Source: Fremontodendron californicum
Lineage: Eukaryota > Streptophyta > Magnoliopsida > Malvales > Malvaceae
DNA length: 64,000 bases
NCBI GenBank assembly: GCA_030761205.1
Contig: JAULJL010000046.1
Span: 9,379,590-9,443,589, forward strand
Reading direction: 5' to 3'
Shown here: piece by piece, positions 37,801-49,408 of the stretch
How positions within the stretch are numbered: the stretch's first letter is position 1
Layout: every line of letters begins with the position of its first letter
Made by a program: the position numbers and the translations under genes
The notes under the pieces: model-generated
Told to the model about the DNA's origin: nothing
Seen by the model: the letters and a program-made list of their open reading frames with translations, nothing else
Database searches by the model: none

Positions 37801-39345
37801 GTGCGCTTGTTCAGCTGCATCAGTGACCATTGTTGATGGACTAAAAGCAGCAGAGCCAAAAGAAAAATGTCCTTTATGTAGAGAGGTGAGTGTCTATGCC
37901 CCTTAATTAACTTCTGCTCTAATTTTCCTTCTGTTTTTGTTCATTCCTGGGATAAATGGCTTTCCTTTTCATAACAGAGAACTAAGTTTGTTCATTCTGA
38001 TTGAATAGCTAGCGAGTCTAATCGAATTTTCTTTTGTTTTTAATTTGTATTGAAAAAATTTTCAATTCGAACTCGAGTTCGAATACAAATAATCGAATTT
38101 GAAGTCGAGCATGGAATTAAGCTCGTTTTTTGCTAGATAAACGAATCTAATCTAGCGAGCTCGAATAGTTCGATTTTTATCTTGAATCAAGCTCGAGCTT
38201 TAAAAATAAAACTCGATCGAGCTCGAGCTCGAGCTTCTTACAACTTGGTCTCAACTCGGCTCGGTTACACTCCTATATGAGGCCCCTTGTCATACTTTTA
38301 CTTCTTTACTCATATACCGTTCGCATATATAAAGTGACTGGAGGAATCAAACATCTCCCTCTTGGTATTCCCAGTTTCTTTAGCAAGCTTGAAGAGTGGC
38401 ATATTGCAAAGCATAGAGTGCTCACTTTTATGTTATGAAAGTAGCAGTGAAAATGAATCTGTAAGGGGAAAAACGATTCTTGTCTTTGTATTGATGATGC
38501 ACTGAGCAAGAGTTAGCACCCTGAACCTTGAGAAATTATGTTGCTTTGATTCTTCATTTTTTTTTTAAGTATATGTGTCTGACACATATTCGGACATGAG
38601 TATGAAAATATCATCTTTCAAAGACCCTCAAAATACATGAAAATCTTGGAAAAAAATTAAACAAACCTGTGGCGGACGCATACCTGTGTCTGAAACTTAC
38701 ACCCGAGTCCGAATAACATGTCAATCTTTGTACCATCAAAAGTAATTATTCTTCATTTTGTAATCTACTTTTTTTCTGACTTCAGGCAGGAGTTTATGAA
38801 GGTGCTGTACATTTGCACGAGCTTAGTATATTATTAAGGAGAAGGTGCGTTCCTATTTTTGTACCATTGACCGCCTTCTGTCCTATGTTGCTTCGATTCT
38901 TTGTTATTTTTGAAGTACTCGTGTCCGACATTCGTATCTGACGCCTATCCGGACACGAATATGAGGATATGATCCTCCAAATACATGAAAGTTTTGGAAA
39001 AAATTGAAAATACCCGTACCCAACACTGACACCCGAATCCGGGTAACATAACTTCTGTCCTTGACTCAGTTCAATGGTTTCTTAACTAGCTCTCCTGTTT
39101 CGTTTTTTTTTTTCAAATATATTTGTCTTTGGGAGTGAAGAGTGGGAATGATTGAATATGTGCTGGCAGTTGCACTCTGCTTGTGATTTTGCACCCATTT
39201 TTCAGGTTCTTACTCAGATCATGCATTTTTTTTGAACAGCTGCCATGAATACTGGGAGCAGCGACTTCAGGCGGAAAGAATGGAGAGAGTTCGGCAGGCA
39301 AAGGAACACTGGGAGTCCCAGTGTCGAGCATTCATTGGCGTCTGA
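34848..39345 (+). CDS. NLA: SPX-RING E3 ubiquitin ligase, BAH1/NLA type
   Basis: Six exons: 34848-35019, 36123-36367, 36532-36786, 37748-37885, 38786-38844 and 39240-39345, all with GT-AG introns and matching phases, give 324 residues. The N-terminus MKFCKKYQEYM with FKKLKKILKK is an SPX domain (basic inositol-polyphosphate pocket); it extends through LELHLASGFRKYFNWFKG and AIAIRKILKKYDK. A C3HC4 RING near the C-terminus has C220, C223, C235, H237, C240, C243, C265 and C268. In Arabidopsis NLA ubiquitinates PHT1 phosphate transporters and controls nitrate-dependent phosphate balance and salicylate levels; the role here is inferred from homology. Length fits (335 in Arabidopsis). ATG at 34848 is chosen because family proteins start MKFCK; upstream in-frame codons are non-ATG. 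Introns 1, 3, 4 and 5 carry MITEs. Confidence 0.96.
35892..36082 (+). mobile_element. CTATGTT hAT-MITE copy 1 (NLA intron 1)
   Basis: Terminal repeats CTATGTTACCCGG and CCGGGTAATATAG. Flanks cttacgaa and cttatgac match 6 of 8. An A-run sits before the right end. Confidence 0.85.
36872..37069 (+). mobile_element. CTATGTT hAT-MITE copy 2 (NLA intron 3)
   Basis: Ends CTATGTTATTCGGACTC and GAGTCGGAACAACATAG. Flanks tctcaaag and ttccaaac match 5 of 8. Body has tccgacac-type text, as in the other copies. Confidence 0.85.
37456..37639 (+). mobile_element. CTATGTT hAT-MITE copy 3 (NLA intron 3)
   Basis: Ends CTATATTACTGGG and GAGTCGAAGCAACATAG. Target duplication gtaacagt and gtaacggt, 7 of 8. Confidence 0.9.
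37996..38276 (+). mobile_element. TCGAG-rich MITE fragment (NLA intron 4)
   Basis: Dense ctcgagctcgagc/aattcgaactcgag text matches the family of 40846-41288, with a right end near cggttacactcctat. The left end is degraded. Confidence 0.6.
38536..38720 (-). mobile_element. CTATGTT hAT-MITE copy 4 (NLA intron 4)
   Basis: Reverse orientation; ends ttatgttgctttgattc and gagtccgaataacatg. No convincing target duplication remains. Confidence 0.8.
38883..39051 (-). mobile_element. CTATGTT hAT-MITE copy 5 (NLA intron 5)
   Basis: Ends CTATGTTGCTTCGATTC and ccgggtaacataa. Perfect 8-bp target duplication cttctgtc on both sides. Confidence 0.92.
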
Positions 39346-39723
39346 TTAACAGTTTTTTCTTTTCCCCTGTAAATCTGTAAGATCTTTCTTATTCTTATTC
39401 TTTTTCTTTGTTAAAGTGGTGTAATCCCACATCTGTTAAATCTTGAATTATCTGTGGTTTTAAATTTAAGTTGGGTCTTTCTACCTATCACCAATTGATT
39501 TTAGGTTGAATGGTTAACATTTTTATTCTTATATATTCCAAGTGTAAAATTATTCTTCAATAACATTTGCTACCAAGTATTTAAGTTATTGGGATGATGT
39601 ATATCTGCTCGCAATTTTCAAATACTAATCTGAAAAGAATTTCTTGACATGGATTATTTATCTTGGAGATATATGAATTTGCTGATTACCTTACCAAAAC
39701 TATGGATTTCACATGATCATCAG

Positions 39724-39963
39724 CAGAGGTGGCAAAATAAACTCGAATGTGAAAATTCGAATCCGCTTAAATTCAATTTGACCAAATTCAAAAACCCAAA
39801 TATGAGAAAATCCAAGCTTAAAATGATTCGAACCTTAAATGATCTAAATCCGAATTGATTAGAATTCGAAATTATCTGAATTTGAAAATATCCGAATCTA
39901 AAAACACTCAAACCCAAAATACCCGATCTGAACCTATCCAAATCCGCCCAATTACCACTTCTG
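39724..39963. mobile_element. hAT-like MITE with CAGAGGTGGCAA ends
   Basis: Ends CAGAGGTGGCAA and TTACCACTTCTG are near-complementary. Flanks atcatcag and ctcaccag match 6 of 8. The body repeats aaattcgaat/tccgaat text. It is 240 bp and belongs to a different family from the CTATGTT elements. Confidence 0.75.
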
Positions 39964-40845
39964 CTCACCAGTTTCATGGGATTACTTGAACAGATAAAAT
40001 GGGTATTACTGGGATCGCTTTCTTAGTCCTTCCCAATATCAAATTGGCACTTTTCTTTCCTTTTTGGAACTATTTCTTATCTGCGCCAATATTGAATTAG
40101 CAGGTTCACCAATTTCATCTCAAGATACATAACTCTAATAGAAATGCACGTAAAGGGTTAAGAAATCCAAAGCAGGAAAAGTTACCAATGAACTCTTTTA
40201 ATGAAAATGAAAAATGATATTTTTTTTTTTTTTACTTTTACTTCCTTGCCAAGATGAGAATACAATAATCGGATCCGAACTTTTGATTCAGTTGATTGGT
40301 GCATATTTCTTCTTACTCAAGAGCAGGATTCAAATCTCTTTCTCTTAAATTATAAAAAAAAAAAAAAAAAAACAATAATCAAAGTTGGAAGTTGAGCGAG
40401 ACTACAGGGATCACTGCCTAGCCATCCATACAACATCCTACTATAAATAAAATAAAATAAAATTTATATTTGATACATTATCAGTGTATAGGTCCGACAG
40501 TGCATCCTACCATATCATCTGTTAAAAGGTTAGGGTTAAGAGTTAGTGGTTAAGGTTAAATTTTTAATGAAGTATCAGTATAAAATTTACTGTCAGTATA
40601 TAAACCTATACACTAACAATGCATCAAATATAAATCCATAAAAAAAAAAAAAATGTAAAAGCTATCATTGTTTTTTTGTAACTTCTACAAACTCCCGAGT
40701 CCAAAGTTACACTTATCGAGCTAAGAGACATACGGCAAGCAAATATAAAATAATAAATAAATGCTGATCTAGACAAATATGACGAATATTTCGGAATCCG
40801 AACTTTCACATCCTTAAAATATTTTCTGTGCTTATCAAATCTAAC
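39964..40845. other. Intergenic, no gene seen
   Basis: AT-rich, with long T (40210) and A (40350) runs. A short pair of related blocks about gtataggtccgacagtgcatc and tatacactaacaatgcatca (40480-40625) is noted. No supported gene. Confidence 0.5.
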
Positions 40846-41288
40846 TAGGGTTGTAATCGAGTCGAGTCGAGCTCGAATACTGAGAAGCTCGAGCTCGATT
40901 CGAAACTCGAGGCTCGAAGCTCGGTTCGAGCTAGATTGAGTATCATTTTTTAAGCTCGAGCTCGGCTCGAGATGAAATCGAACTATTCGAGCTCGACTCG
41001 ATTAGGCTCGTTTATATACTCGAGCTCGAGCTCGAATTAAGGGTTTTTAAGTATGTATATATATTAAGGGTAAAATAGTAAATTAATAATAAAAATATTA
41101 TAAATAAAAAAAGCTCGATTAGGCTCGCGAGCTGCTCGAATCGGGTATTAAGATACTCGAACTCGGCTCGCTCGATAGCTCGAGCTGCTCGAGCTCGAGC
41201 TCGGCTCGATAATGATCGAATCGAATTCGAGTTTTTTCGAGTCGAACTCGAGTAGCTTGCGAACACAGATATCTCGTTTACACCCCTA
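40846..41288. mobile_element. hAT-like MITE, TCGAG-rich family, intact copy
   Basis: Inverted ends TAGGGTTGTAATCGAG and CTCGTTTACACCCCTA (14 of 16 paired). Perfect 8-bp target duplication aatctaac on both sides. The 443-bp body is packed with gctcgagctcgag text. The 84-codon open frame is repeat-derived. This is the reference copy for relatives at 33030, 37996 and 52370. Confidence 0.88.
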
Positions 41289-41299
41289 AATCTAACTCA

Positions 41300-42610
41300 C
41301 CTAACTCCGGTGAGCTCACCAGCTTCACCTCCCAAAGGAACTCAACAAATATGAAAGGATTTTTATCTCCAAGCTTATTATATCTCTTGCATAGTTTCTC
41401 CAACCGAATGCTGCATCTTGTTTAGTTTTGTATCCATGAACATTGCCTGTAAAATAAAGCATTAATTAGGAAGACTACCAACAGAAGAATTACGGTTAAA
41501 GTATATCATCTAATACAAATTAATCACTCTATTATAAAATTGAGTAATTTAATTTTTATTTTTTAAAAATTAAAGCAAAAAAATAAAATTATTAACTGAT
41601 GTAAGGTGAATCGTTAAAAAAATTAACATAACATTTAACCCGTATTTAATTGATGATTTGAATATTAAATACTGACGTGATATCAATAAAATATATTATT
41701 TTAAAATTACATGAACAGAATAAGTATTCAAATTTATTGAAAATCTCATATTAAATTTTTTATTTAATTATTTATGTTATCCATATTATTTAAAAATAAT
41801 ATATTTTATTAATATCAAATTAATATTTGAGATGGAAGAAAATTTGGAGCTTAGCTTGATGACATGAGGGTTTTTCCTCGGGAGAACCACTTTCACCTTA
41901 AAAGGAGTTTGGGCTCTTTAGACTTGCTTATTGCTTGTTGATGCTAGTATATTTTTTTACACTAGTTAGTACCTAGCATCTTTGATCCGTTCCAAAATCA
42001 AAAGAAATATTTGTATGAAATGATTATTCTATATTAACATATATCTATTTTATTTAAATTATGTGACATAATCAGATTTTTAAAAAAATTAATATTACAT
42101 GTAATAATTAAAAGAAAATATTAACCAATGCTTAATGGCATTGATTAAGGTGATATATATAAAATATATATATATATAAATATAATTAATGATTTATTTT
42201 TTTAAAATTTAATAAAAATAATGTATTAAATATAAAAAAATAATTTAAATTAATAATTAAATAATTTTTAATTGATATTTATAAGCATCGATTAAGAGGA
42301 TCTATAATTAAATGATAAATATTTATTTCAATAATTCATAAATAACTTTTTGTAATAAATAATTATTTTTTTAAATTTAATTATATGATATGATTTAAAT
42401 GAAAAAAATATATATTGACATAAAATAATTGTTTCTATAATCTTTGCTCTCAAAACAAAAGTAGCTAATGGGCCAGTTATATAAGGCTAGGCTAACCAGA
42501 CTTTTGATGATGAAAGATGATGATTTTGAACCGTCCGATATCAGTAATCAAACGACGCTGATGCAATAAAGAAAAATCTAGAAAAGAAAGTACTAGAAGG
42601 AACCTTTCTT
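41300..42610. other. AT-rich intergenic DNA upstream of p23
   Basis: No supported gene. Long AT-rich stretches, including an atatat run near 42160-42180. Confidence 0.5.
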
Positions 42611-42619
42611 TACCCACAA

Positions 42620-42626
42620 TATAAAA
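42620..42626 (+). promoter_or_regulatory. Probable TATA box of the p23 gene
   Basis: TATAAAA lies 121 bp before the start codon, in cccacaatataaaacc. It is the best-placed TATA motif in the proximal region. Confidence 0.5.
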
Positions 42627-42695
42627 CCAAAGGGCAAAGGCTGTCTGGTTGCTTTGCAGTTTTCTTATTCTTAGTATAAGTAGTTGGCTGTCTTC

Positions 42696-42703
42696 TAGGG
42701 TTT
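42696..42703 (-). promoter_or_regulatory. Telo-box in the p23 5' leader
   Basis: TAGGGTTT, reverse complement of AAACCCTA, lies 44 bp before the ATG. Such boxes are common just upstream of plant growth and translation-linked genes. Function here is inferred. Confidence 0.45.
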
Positions 42704-42746
42704 TACATTCTATACTTTCTCCCCTTCATACTTTTTCTTACTAACC

Positions 42747-45013
42747 ATGAGGTAAGCTTAACAATCTTTCTTTTTCTCTTGGTTTTTTTTAGATATGTTG
42801 TTTTCCATTTCAGTTTCGAATCTTTGCCCCCCCCCCCCCCCAAAAAAAAAAAACTGATTTGATTGATATTATGTTTTTGCTATTGTTGTCCTTGTTTTTG
42901 TTTCAACATTTGTTTTTTGATCTGTTCTTTGAGTATCTCTGTGTAGTAATGGTTGTTGTTTGATTGTTTTCTTTGTTTTTATTCATGTAAACATGGGAAA
43001 AAATGGAACTTTTATAGATGTTTGAACATTGTTGGTATAGAAATGCTTTTAAGTCATTAATTAGGTCAGTTAATTAACTATTGGAAAGAAATGCTGTATT
43101 GGGGTTTTGATTAGTTTGCCTATCTGGGATTCTTACATAGCCAATTGTTTCTTTTTGGGTAGATTTTGCTTTGAATTGTACTTTATTAACTATGGTTAAA
43201 ATCTTTTTTTTTTTTGTTTTTAAGTCGTCATCCTGAGTTGAAGTGGGCTGAAAGAGCTGACAAGATTTACATTACGGTGCTATTACCCGATTCAAAGAAT
43301 GCAAAGGTCAATCTTGAACCAGAGGGAGTGTTTACTTTTTCTGCTACTGCAGGAGCAGACAATAACCTATATGAATTGAAGTTGGATCTTTATGATAAGG
43401 TCAATGTGGAGGTAAAAATACTGTTCTAGTAATTACTGAGAGTCAGCAAAACATTTCTCTCATTTGTTAGGGATTTTGAGAGCCTACGGTGTTGATAATG
43501 ATTGATGATGATCAGTGGATGGTCCTGGTAGGAGCTATGTTACTCGGATTCGGGTGTGAGTGTCGGACACGGGTATGTGTCCGACACGTGTATGCTTGAT
43601 TATTCAAAGTTTTTCTATGTATTTGGAATGTCTATGGGGGATTATATCCCCATACCCATGTCCAGATATGCATCGGACACGGGTGTTTGACACGGGTACT
43701 TCAAGATAAACGAAGAGTCGGAACAACATAGGGTAGTAGTATGCTGCTGATTGGTTGCTTTTAAATGAATTCTGAACATTTGCTAGCTAGCCTATATCTC
43801 CTTAGTGTTCATTTCAGGGCTCACTTCTTTCCAAAAGCTGCTAGATTTTATAAACTCAATTTTCAGGTTTTTTAGTATATTTCCTATTAGATTATATGCG
43901 TTCAAACACAGGCGTGTAACTTCTAAGTCTATATCTTCCTGGAGATTTTCATAGTGTTGCCTCTGTGCATATGGTGTTTGCAACCGCAAAATGCCCTTGA
44001 TGTATGCATGTCTTATGATAAACATTCTGCCTTCCGAACACTTGTTAATTTTGATATTGATTTCTAAGCAAATTATCTTCTGATTTTTTTTTTTTTATTG
44101 TATGTTTATTGTTTCTTTTTTTTTGGATAAAAGGAAAGCAAAATTAGTATAGGAGTCAGGAGCATAGTCTGCATCTTGGAGAAGGCTGAGAAAGTGTGGT
44201 GGAAAAAATTATTGCGCCCGGATGGCAAGACCCCCCATTATGTCAAAGTGGACTGGGACAAATGGGTTGATGAAGATGAAGACAGCGGTAGTAAGTATAG
44301 CGATTATCGATGATTCTCTGTTCAGGTTGAATTGTTGTAAATGCTGATACATTTTAAGCTGACAATTTATTGATTGCTAATACTTTTAATTAGGTCCTGC
44401 TGATATTGACATGGGAGGAATGGACTTCTCGGTATGAATATATAATACTTTTTATCTACATTTTTTCTATTTTCAGCATTAATTTATTAGTATTTCCTTT
44501 CTGACCGAAGAATTGTGGTGTTTTGCAGAGCTTTGGTAATATGGGAGGCATGGGTGATGGTGGGATGGGTGACTTTGAAGACAGTGATGATGAAGGTAAG
44601 AATACTGCAAGGCTATGTTGTTCGATTCTTCATTTTTCTTGAAGTACTTGTATCTGACACTCGTTTTCTACGTATATCCGAACATGGGTATGAGAATATG
44701 ACTCTCCAAGGATTCTCTAAGTTCATGGAAAAACTTAGAAAAATTGAACATACCCGTATCCGACACTCATACCCGAGTCCCGAGTCCGAGTAACATAGTT
44801 GCAAGGCTTTCTGAGTAATATTTTGCCTGTGATTACCTTTTCTCTTTGCTTGTTCATTGGTTTGGATGTTGGCTAAACTGATTTTCATCCGTTGTAGAGC
44901 AAGAAGTGACAAATCCAGCCGAGGAAGACACTAACAAGGCTGAAGGGGATCCAAAGCCGGAGGAGCAAGGTGCTGGGAGTTTGGAGAGAAAAGAAGCCGC
45001 ACCAAGCACATGA
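42747..45013 (+). CDS. p23: p23 co-chaperone of Hsp90
   Basis: Six exons: 42747-42751, 43225-43411, 44134-44290, 44394-44431, 44529-44595 and 44898-45013 give 189 residues. The first coding exon is only ATGAG; it joins TCGTCATCC to give MSRHPELKWAERADKIYITV. Residues 2-~90 form a CS/p23 beta-sandwich with LLPDSKNAKVNLEPEGVFTF and IGVRSIVCILEKAEKVWWKK; PHYVKVDWDKWVDEDED follows. The tail is Gly/Met-rich (MGGMGDGGMGDFED) then acidic, as in plant p23 proteins. p23 binds the Hsp90 N-terminal domains and slows ATP turnover, helping client maturation in cytosol and nucleus. All splice sites are GT-AG and the frame is unbroken. Introns 2 and 5 each hold one CTATGTT MITE. Confidence 0.96.
42827..42853. 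repeat. C15-A12 homopolymer junction in p23 intron 1
   Basis: Fifteen C followed by twelve A. Expected to be length-variable and error-prone in sequencing. Confidence 0.9.
43535..43731 (+). mobile_element. CTATGTT hAT-MITE copy 6 (p23 intron 2)
   Basis: Ends CTATGTTACTCGG and GAGTCGGAACAACATAG. Target duplication ggtaggag and ggtagtag, 7 of 8. One of the best-preserved copies. Confidence 0.93.
44613..44798 (-). mobile_element. CTATGTT hAT-MITE copy 7 (p23 intron 5)
   Basis: Reverse orientation; ends CTATGTTGTTCGATTC and GAGTCCGAGTAACATAG. Target duplication ctgcaagg and ttgcaagg, 7 of 8. It fills most of this 302-bp intron. Confidence 0.93.
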
Positions 45014-47470
45014 TATCATGTTAGCTGAAGATATCAAATTCTGTTAAACTATAGTTGCAGGTTATATCTTTGTTGGTCTCTTTGATGGGATCAAAGTGTG
45101 CTGTTTTTATAATTGTTTGAGCTAAAATTTGCATATAATCTGGCAAGATATATGTTTCTGTCTAATGGAAGGCAATTATCTGTTTGACATGAATCAGGAT
45201 GTTGTACCTTTGAATCATTTGTTTGATGGTGATAATTTAGAAATGAGATATCTGGATTTCATCCTGGATTGGGTCGATATGTTATAATGTTTTATTTTAC
45301 TAGGGATGGCAAGAAGTTTTTTTTTTACTTTTGAAAAGTGGGGCGGATTGGAGTTAATTTTTTTTTTTTTTTTTTGAAAAATGGGGCGGATTGGAGTTAT
45401 AGTTTTGATAAATGTTTATTTCATCTCTTTTTTTTTTTCAATTATTATTTTATCTTTTAAATTTTTTTTATATTTTTAGTATATATATTAGATATATATT
45501 AAAAATTATATATATTAAAATTATGTTAATGAATAAATTATAATAATAATTTTTTATAATATTAAAGTACAAACAATTAGTAAAAAAGTGATATAAAGTA
45601 GTAGAGTAATTATAAAAAAGTGATATAAAGTAGTAGAGTAATTATGGATGTAATCAACGGAAGTAGATAAGATAATTTTTGTTTTCGTTTTACTCCATTG
45701 TATTTCTAACCGAGAAGCAAGAACAAATTTTTAGTGTTAAGTAGAATTGATGATTTTGAACAAGATATGTAAACACGACATAAACATGACACGTTTAATA
45801 AACACGAAAATACGAAAATAATGTAATAAATACGATGCTACACGGTTAATATAACATGTGTAATATATGTATCTTGATATAATATGAATACACAAATTAT
45901 CAAATCTGAAGTCTAGTTATTGGCCCTTCTTGGAATTGGCTTATTTCATTATGATGTTTATAATCAAAGCTGGAACCTGGAAACAAGGTTCACTTCCAAA
46001 TCTAGCTGTTAACAACAGACTAATTTTGGCAAAGGGTTATAAATTTTGTCATTCAAAGTTTTAAAATCTTTTTTTCCGTGCCTAATCTTGGGTAGGATTT
46101 AATATCTTCATAGTGAGATGATATTGTACAAGAACATGAAGGATTTATATGTAGTTTTTAAGTACTGTTTTTGATGTTTGAGCATCTTATCTAGTTTTGG
46201 AATCAAAGATTTATATTATAAGTTATGAAACGACAGGTTTTATGAAATACATTTTTTTTGTTTAATCTTTCTGTTTAGTACGTATTATGACTAATTGAGT
46301 TTTGATACTATTGTCTAACAATTTAAGGATGGTAATGGAACGGAGTGGAAACGGAAATTCGTCTTCATGAATATCAATTACATCAATAATTGCTTCACAC
46401 TGGTTTGGCAAACTTTTTATCAGAATCTAATTTAATTTTTATCACAATACGGATGTGATCAATGTGGGAACTTCATTTGGGAAAGTTGGTTTTTTTTTGG
46501 AACTCTTTGAGAAGCTCTGGTGTTTGACAAATATTGAGACCTTCGGGTATTTTTATCCTTTATCCATTAATCATGAGGATTTATTTTGGAATTTAAATAG
46601 TGATCGCAAAGTGATATTACAGTCGTTATTTTACGATTTCGACTTTTTTTGTCACCGATATTCACGGTCAATATTTATCGTAATTAACCGCAGTAACATT
46701 TATTATTTTCATAACCGTGATAAACTTAACGTGATCAAAAATGCATCCGCAACTACGATTTACGATTTTAATATGAGGATTCGTTTTCTGAGATTTGCAA
46801 AATATTGGGAGATGGAATCTGCTCTGTTCCCTTTGTTTACAATGGGTGAAATACAATCTCATTTTACTTCCTTAGAATATTCGGAACAAATTAAGGTAAA
46901 ATCTTTATAAAATAATATTAATTTATAAAAGTTATTTAATTATTAATAAATAAATAAATTATTTATTTATGGATAAATTAATATTTATTAATTTCTAAAG
47001 AATTTTATGTTTTCAATCCTTATACATGTATATTATTATTTTCTTTTACTAAAACACAAATGATTTATAAATGAAAAATATTAGATACAGTGATGGAATC
47101 ATCTATTGATGAAATTATTTACTGATAATGATTAAGATCTAAATAATAGTTGTGCTTTACTAAATGTTTCTCCAACAGAGGCATTTCAAGCAATAATCGC
47201 CTTAAATAACTAATGGCTAAAACATGAAAAAAATATACCGAATGTGGTGCGTGCATTGCAAAAAATTAAAAATGAAATTCAGTTTGATTTAGGTATAAAG
47301 AAAAACAAATTTTAAATGCATATTTTGAAAAAGATCTTAAAATGAGAAGATAAAAGTTGTTTAGTGAACATTTTCTTATAGTATTATATGAACTTTTATG
47401 GTTTTTTATTTTTATTTTTGTTAGATCCAAAAGAATTATAAAAAATTATTATTTTATATATTTAGCGAGA
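45014..47470. other. Intergenic between p23 and LSM4, left half
   Basis: Includes the p23 3' UTR. A ggggcggattggagtta block occurs twice (45340 and 45386). A diverged ACGAACACG-family copy lies at about 45760-45900. Positions 46600-46790 contain ttacgatttcgac/cgtaattaaccg repeats that explain the 151-codon open frame 46455-46910, which I do not accept as a gene. Confidence 0.5.
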
Positions 47471-47474
47471 ACTG

Positions 47475-48082
47475 GCCTCTTTGGATTCCATCGAGTTTAT
47501 GGTGCGATGAAACTTTTAAGAGTTTGTGGGGGGATTTTCTTCCCACTGGGGTGATTCTAGTGGGTTAAACTTCTGCGGACCTCTCCTAACTGGAGAGGTA
47601 GGAGTCTAGTGATTTCATTGGATCCCGGTCGAAGAAAAATTCTCTTTTTATCCTTTTTCATTGTTTTTTTTATATAAAAAAAAATTATTTATTTTCATTT
47701 AAGTTTTAAATTATTATATTTTTTTTATAACTTTTTTAATATAAATATAATTTTAATAATTTTTAGTTATTATTTAATATAAATATAATTTTAATATATA
47801 TTTTATTATTTAATATAAATATAAATATAATTTTTAATTATATATTATTTATTATTTATAATATATACACATTTTAATCTAATATACTTAATGATCATTT
47901 TTTTTCTCACTATAATTCATCTTACAATTACCGTTGTTTTTTTATCCAAATACATATCTCATAACTGATTTTAATTTCACTACTACAACACTCAATCTCA
48001 CCGTTATAATAACTAATCTCACCGCTACTACTGTTTTTAATTTTACCAAAACCAATCTCACCGTTTATCTAAATGTAGCCTT
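47475..48082. mobile_element. Possible TIR element with GGCCTCTTTGGAT-like ends
   Basis: Left end GGCCTCTTTGGATTCC and right end, read in reverse, GGCTACATTTAGATAA are imperfect inverted repeats. The right part has several aatctcaccg motifs (47990-48065). No clean target duplication, so boundaries and class are uncertain. Confidence 0.4.
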
Positions 48083-48242
48083 AGTAATTAAAGCTTTGAC
48101 AACCCTGCTCCAAAATGGCTTATATTAACAAATTTCATTCAGAACTAGTGCTTAAACTCTATTTACTGCCCCTTCTAGTGTACGGAATTGGATGGAACAA
48201 ATGAAGCAAACTTTGAGGATGCTCGTTCATGGATCTAGCAAT

Positions 48243-48432
48243 ATTAGACTCTATACGATTACACAACACAAAAAAAATAATTAAAACACGACACAAAAAC
48301 ATAACACGAACACGACATGAATACACGAATTATTAACGTATCAAAACTATATAAATATAAAATACCTTAAACACGATTATGACATGACAAAATACACACA
48401 CAACACGAATACACGAATTGCGGATCTACTCG
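48243..48432. repeat. ACGAACACG-family repeat copy
   Basis: Contains aataattaaaacacgacac, ataacacgaacacgacatga and acacgaattattaacgta, as in 29590-30900, and ends gcggatcta. No clear 8-bp duplication. Confidence 0.65.
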
Positions 48433-49408
48433 TTCGTTAGCATCAGACAGTTGGGACACTAGATCATGTAAGTTAAAAAAAATATAAAAAATCTGAATTT
48501 GTTTATAAGCTTTCTGTTACAACTCATTTTAGAAGTTCAAAATTGGAGCCTTTGCTTTTAGCCCCAAGAAACTCATGTTCAACATTAGAAAAGCTAAAAC
48601 CTTTTTGGGTTTTGCTAATGAGTATTCTTAGGATACTCTTTAAGATTAGTTAATATATTATTTATAATAAAAATATTATATCATATACAAAAATTGACAA
48701 CTTTATTCATCATTTTCAATGCATTGAATAAAGATATTGCTATATATAGTAACCTTAATGAATGCCCTAAGGACACTCGTTAGCAAAATCCAACCTTTTT
48801 TTCACATTTGCTACTCTAGAAATTGGATAAAACAGGCACTAAATTTTATTCAAGATCTTTTACCAAGAAGTCCAATTGAAAGGTTTGCCTTCCTGATTTT
48901 GCAGGTTGATTGTTTTGTTGATTGCCACTGTTCTGGAGGAGAAACTTTTATGGGTGATTGGTGGAAGTGGTCATTGGTCATGAAGTCACCATGAAGTCAC
49001 CATGAAGTCGCAAGAAAATATATTTTTTTTTATACAAAAGAGGTCGGAATCTGAGAACAGAAAAAGAAGTTACAGATACTGAGATTTGAATCTCAAATCT
49101 ACTAAATATCACCTCTTAACTAAGTCCGAATTCAAATTGGAGCTCTTTAACTTGCATTTCTAGAAGAAAATTAAATAAATTCATTCCACTAGTAGGCAGA
49201 TAAGTTTCAAGCAAGTTGACAACACAAAAGGCAGAGAGATCATCATTTAACTTGAACGTATAAATTTAACAACAATTTGTCTTACAAACTACAACCTTAA
49301 ATGACAAACCACAATGCAAAAGATCCTTAAATGAGTTCTGCAATCGTACCTAATATTTGGCACTTAACACAAAATAGCAACGTCACCCCAAAATAAAGCA
49401 GCATTACA
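48433..49408. other. Region 3' of LSM4, no other gene seen
   Basis: Contains the probable 3' UTR of LSM4 on the - strand. The triplet block tcaccatgaag repeats at 48985-49005. No further gene supported. Confidence 0.5.

Noticed and set aside
42570..42610. Heat-shock element upstream of p23 (agaaggaacctttc)
   Set aside because: GAA and TTC blocks are not correctly phased, so the match is too weak.
46455..46910. 151-codon + strand ORF between p23 and LSM4
   Set aside because: Composition looks random, it overlaps ttacgatttcg-type repeats, and no domain is recognisable.
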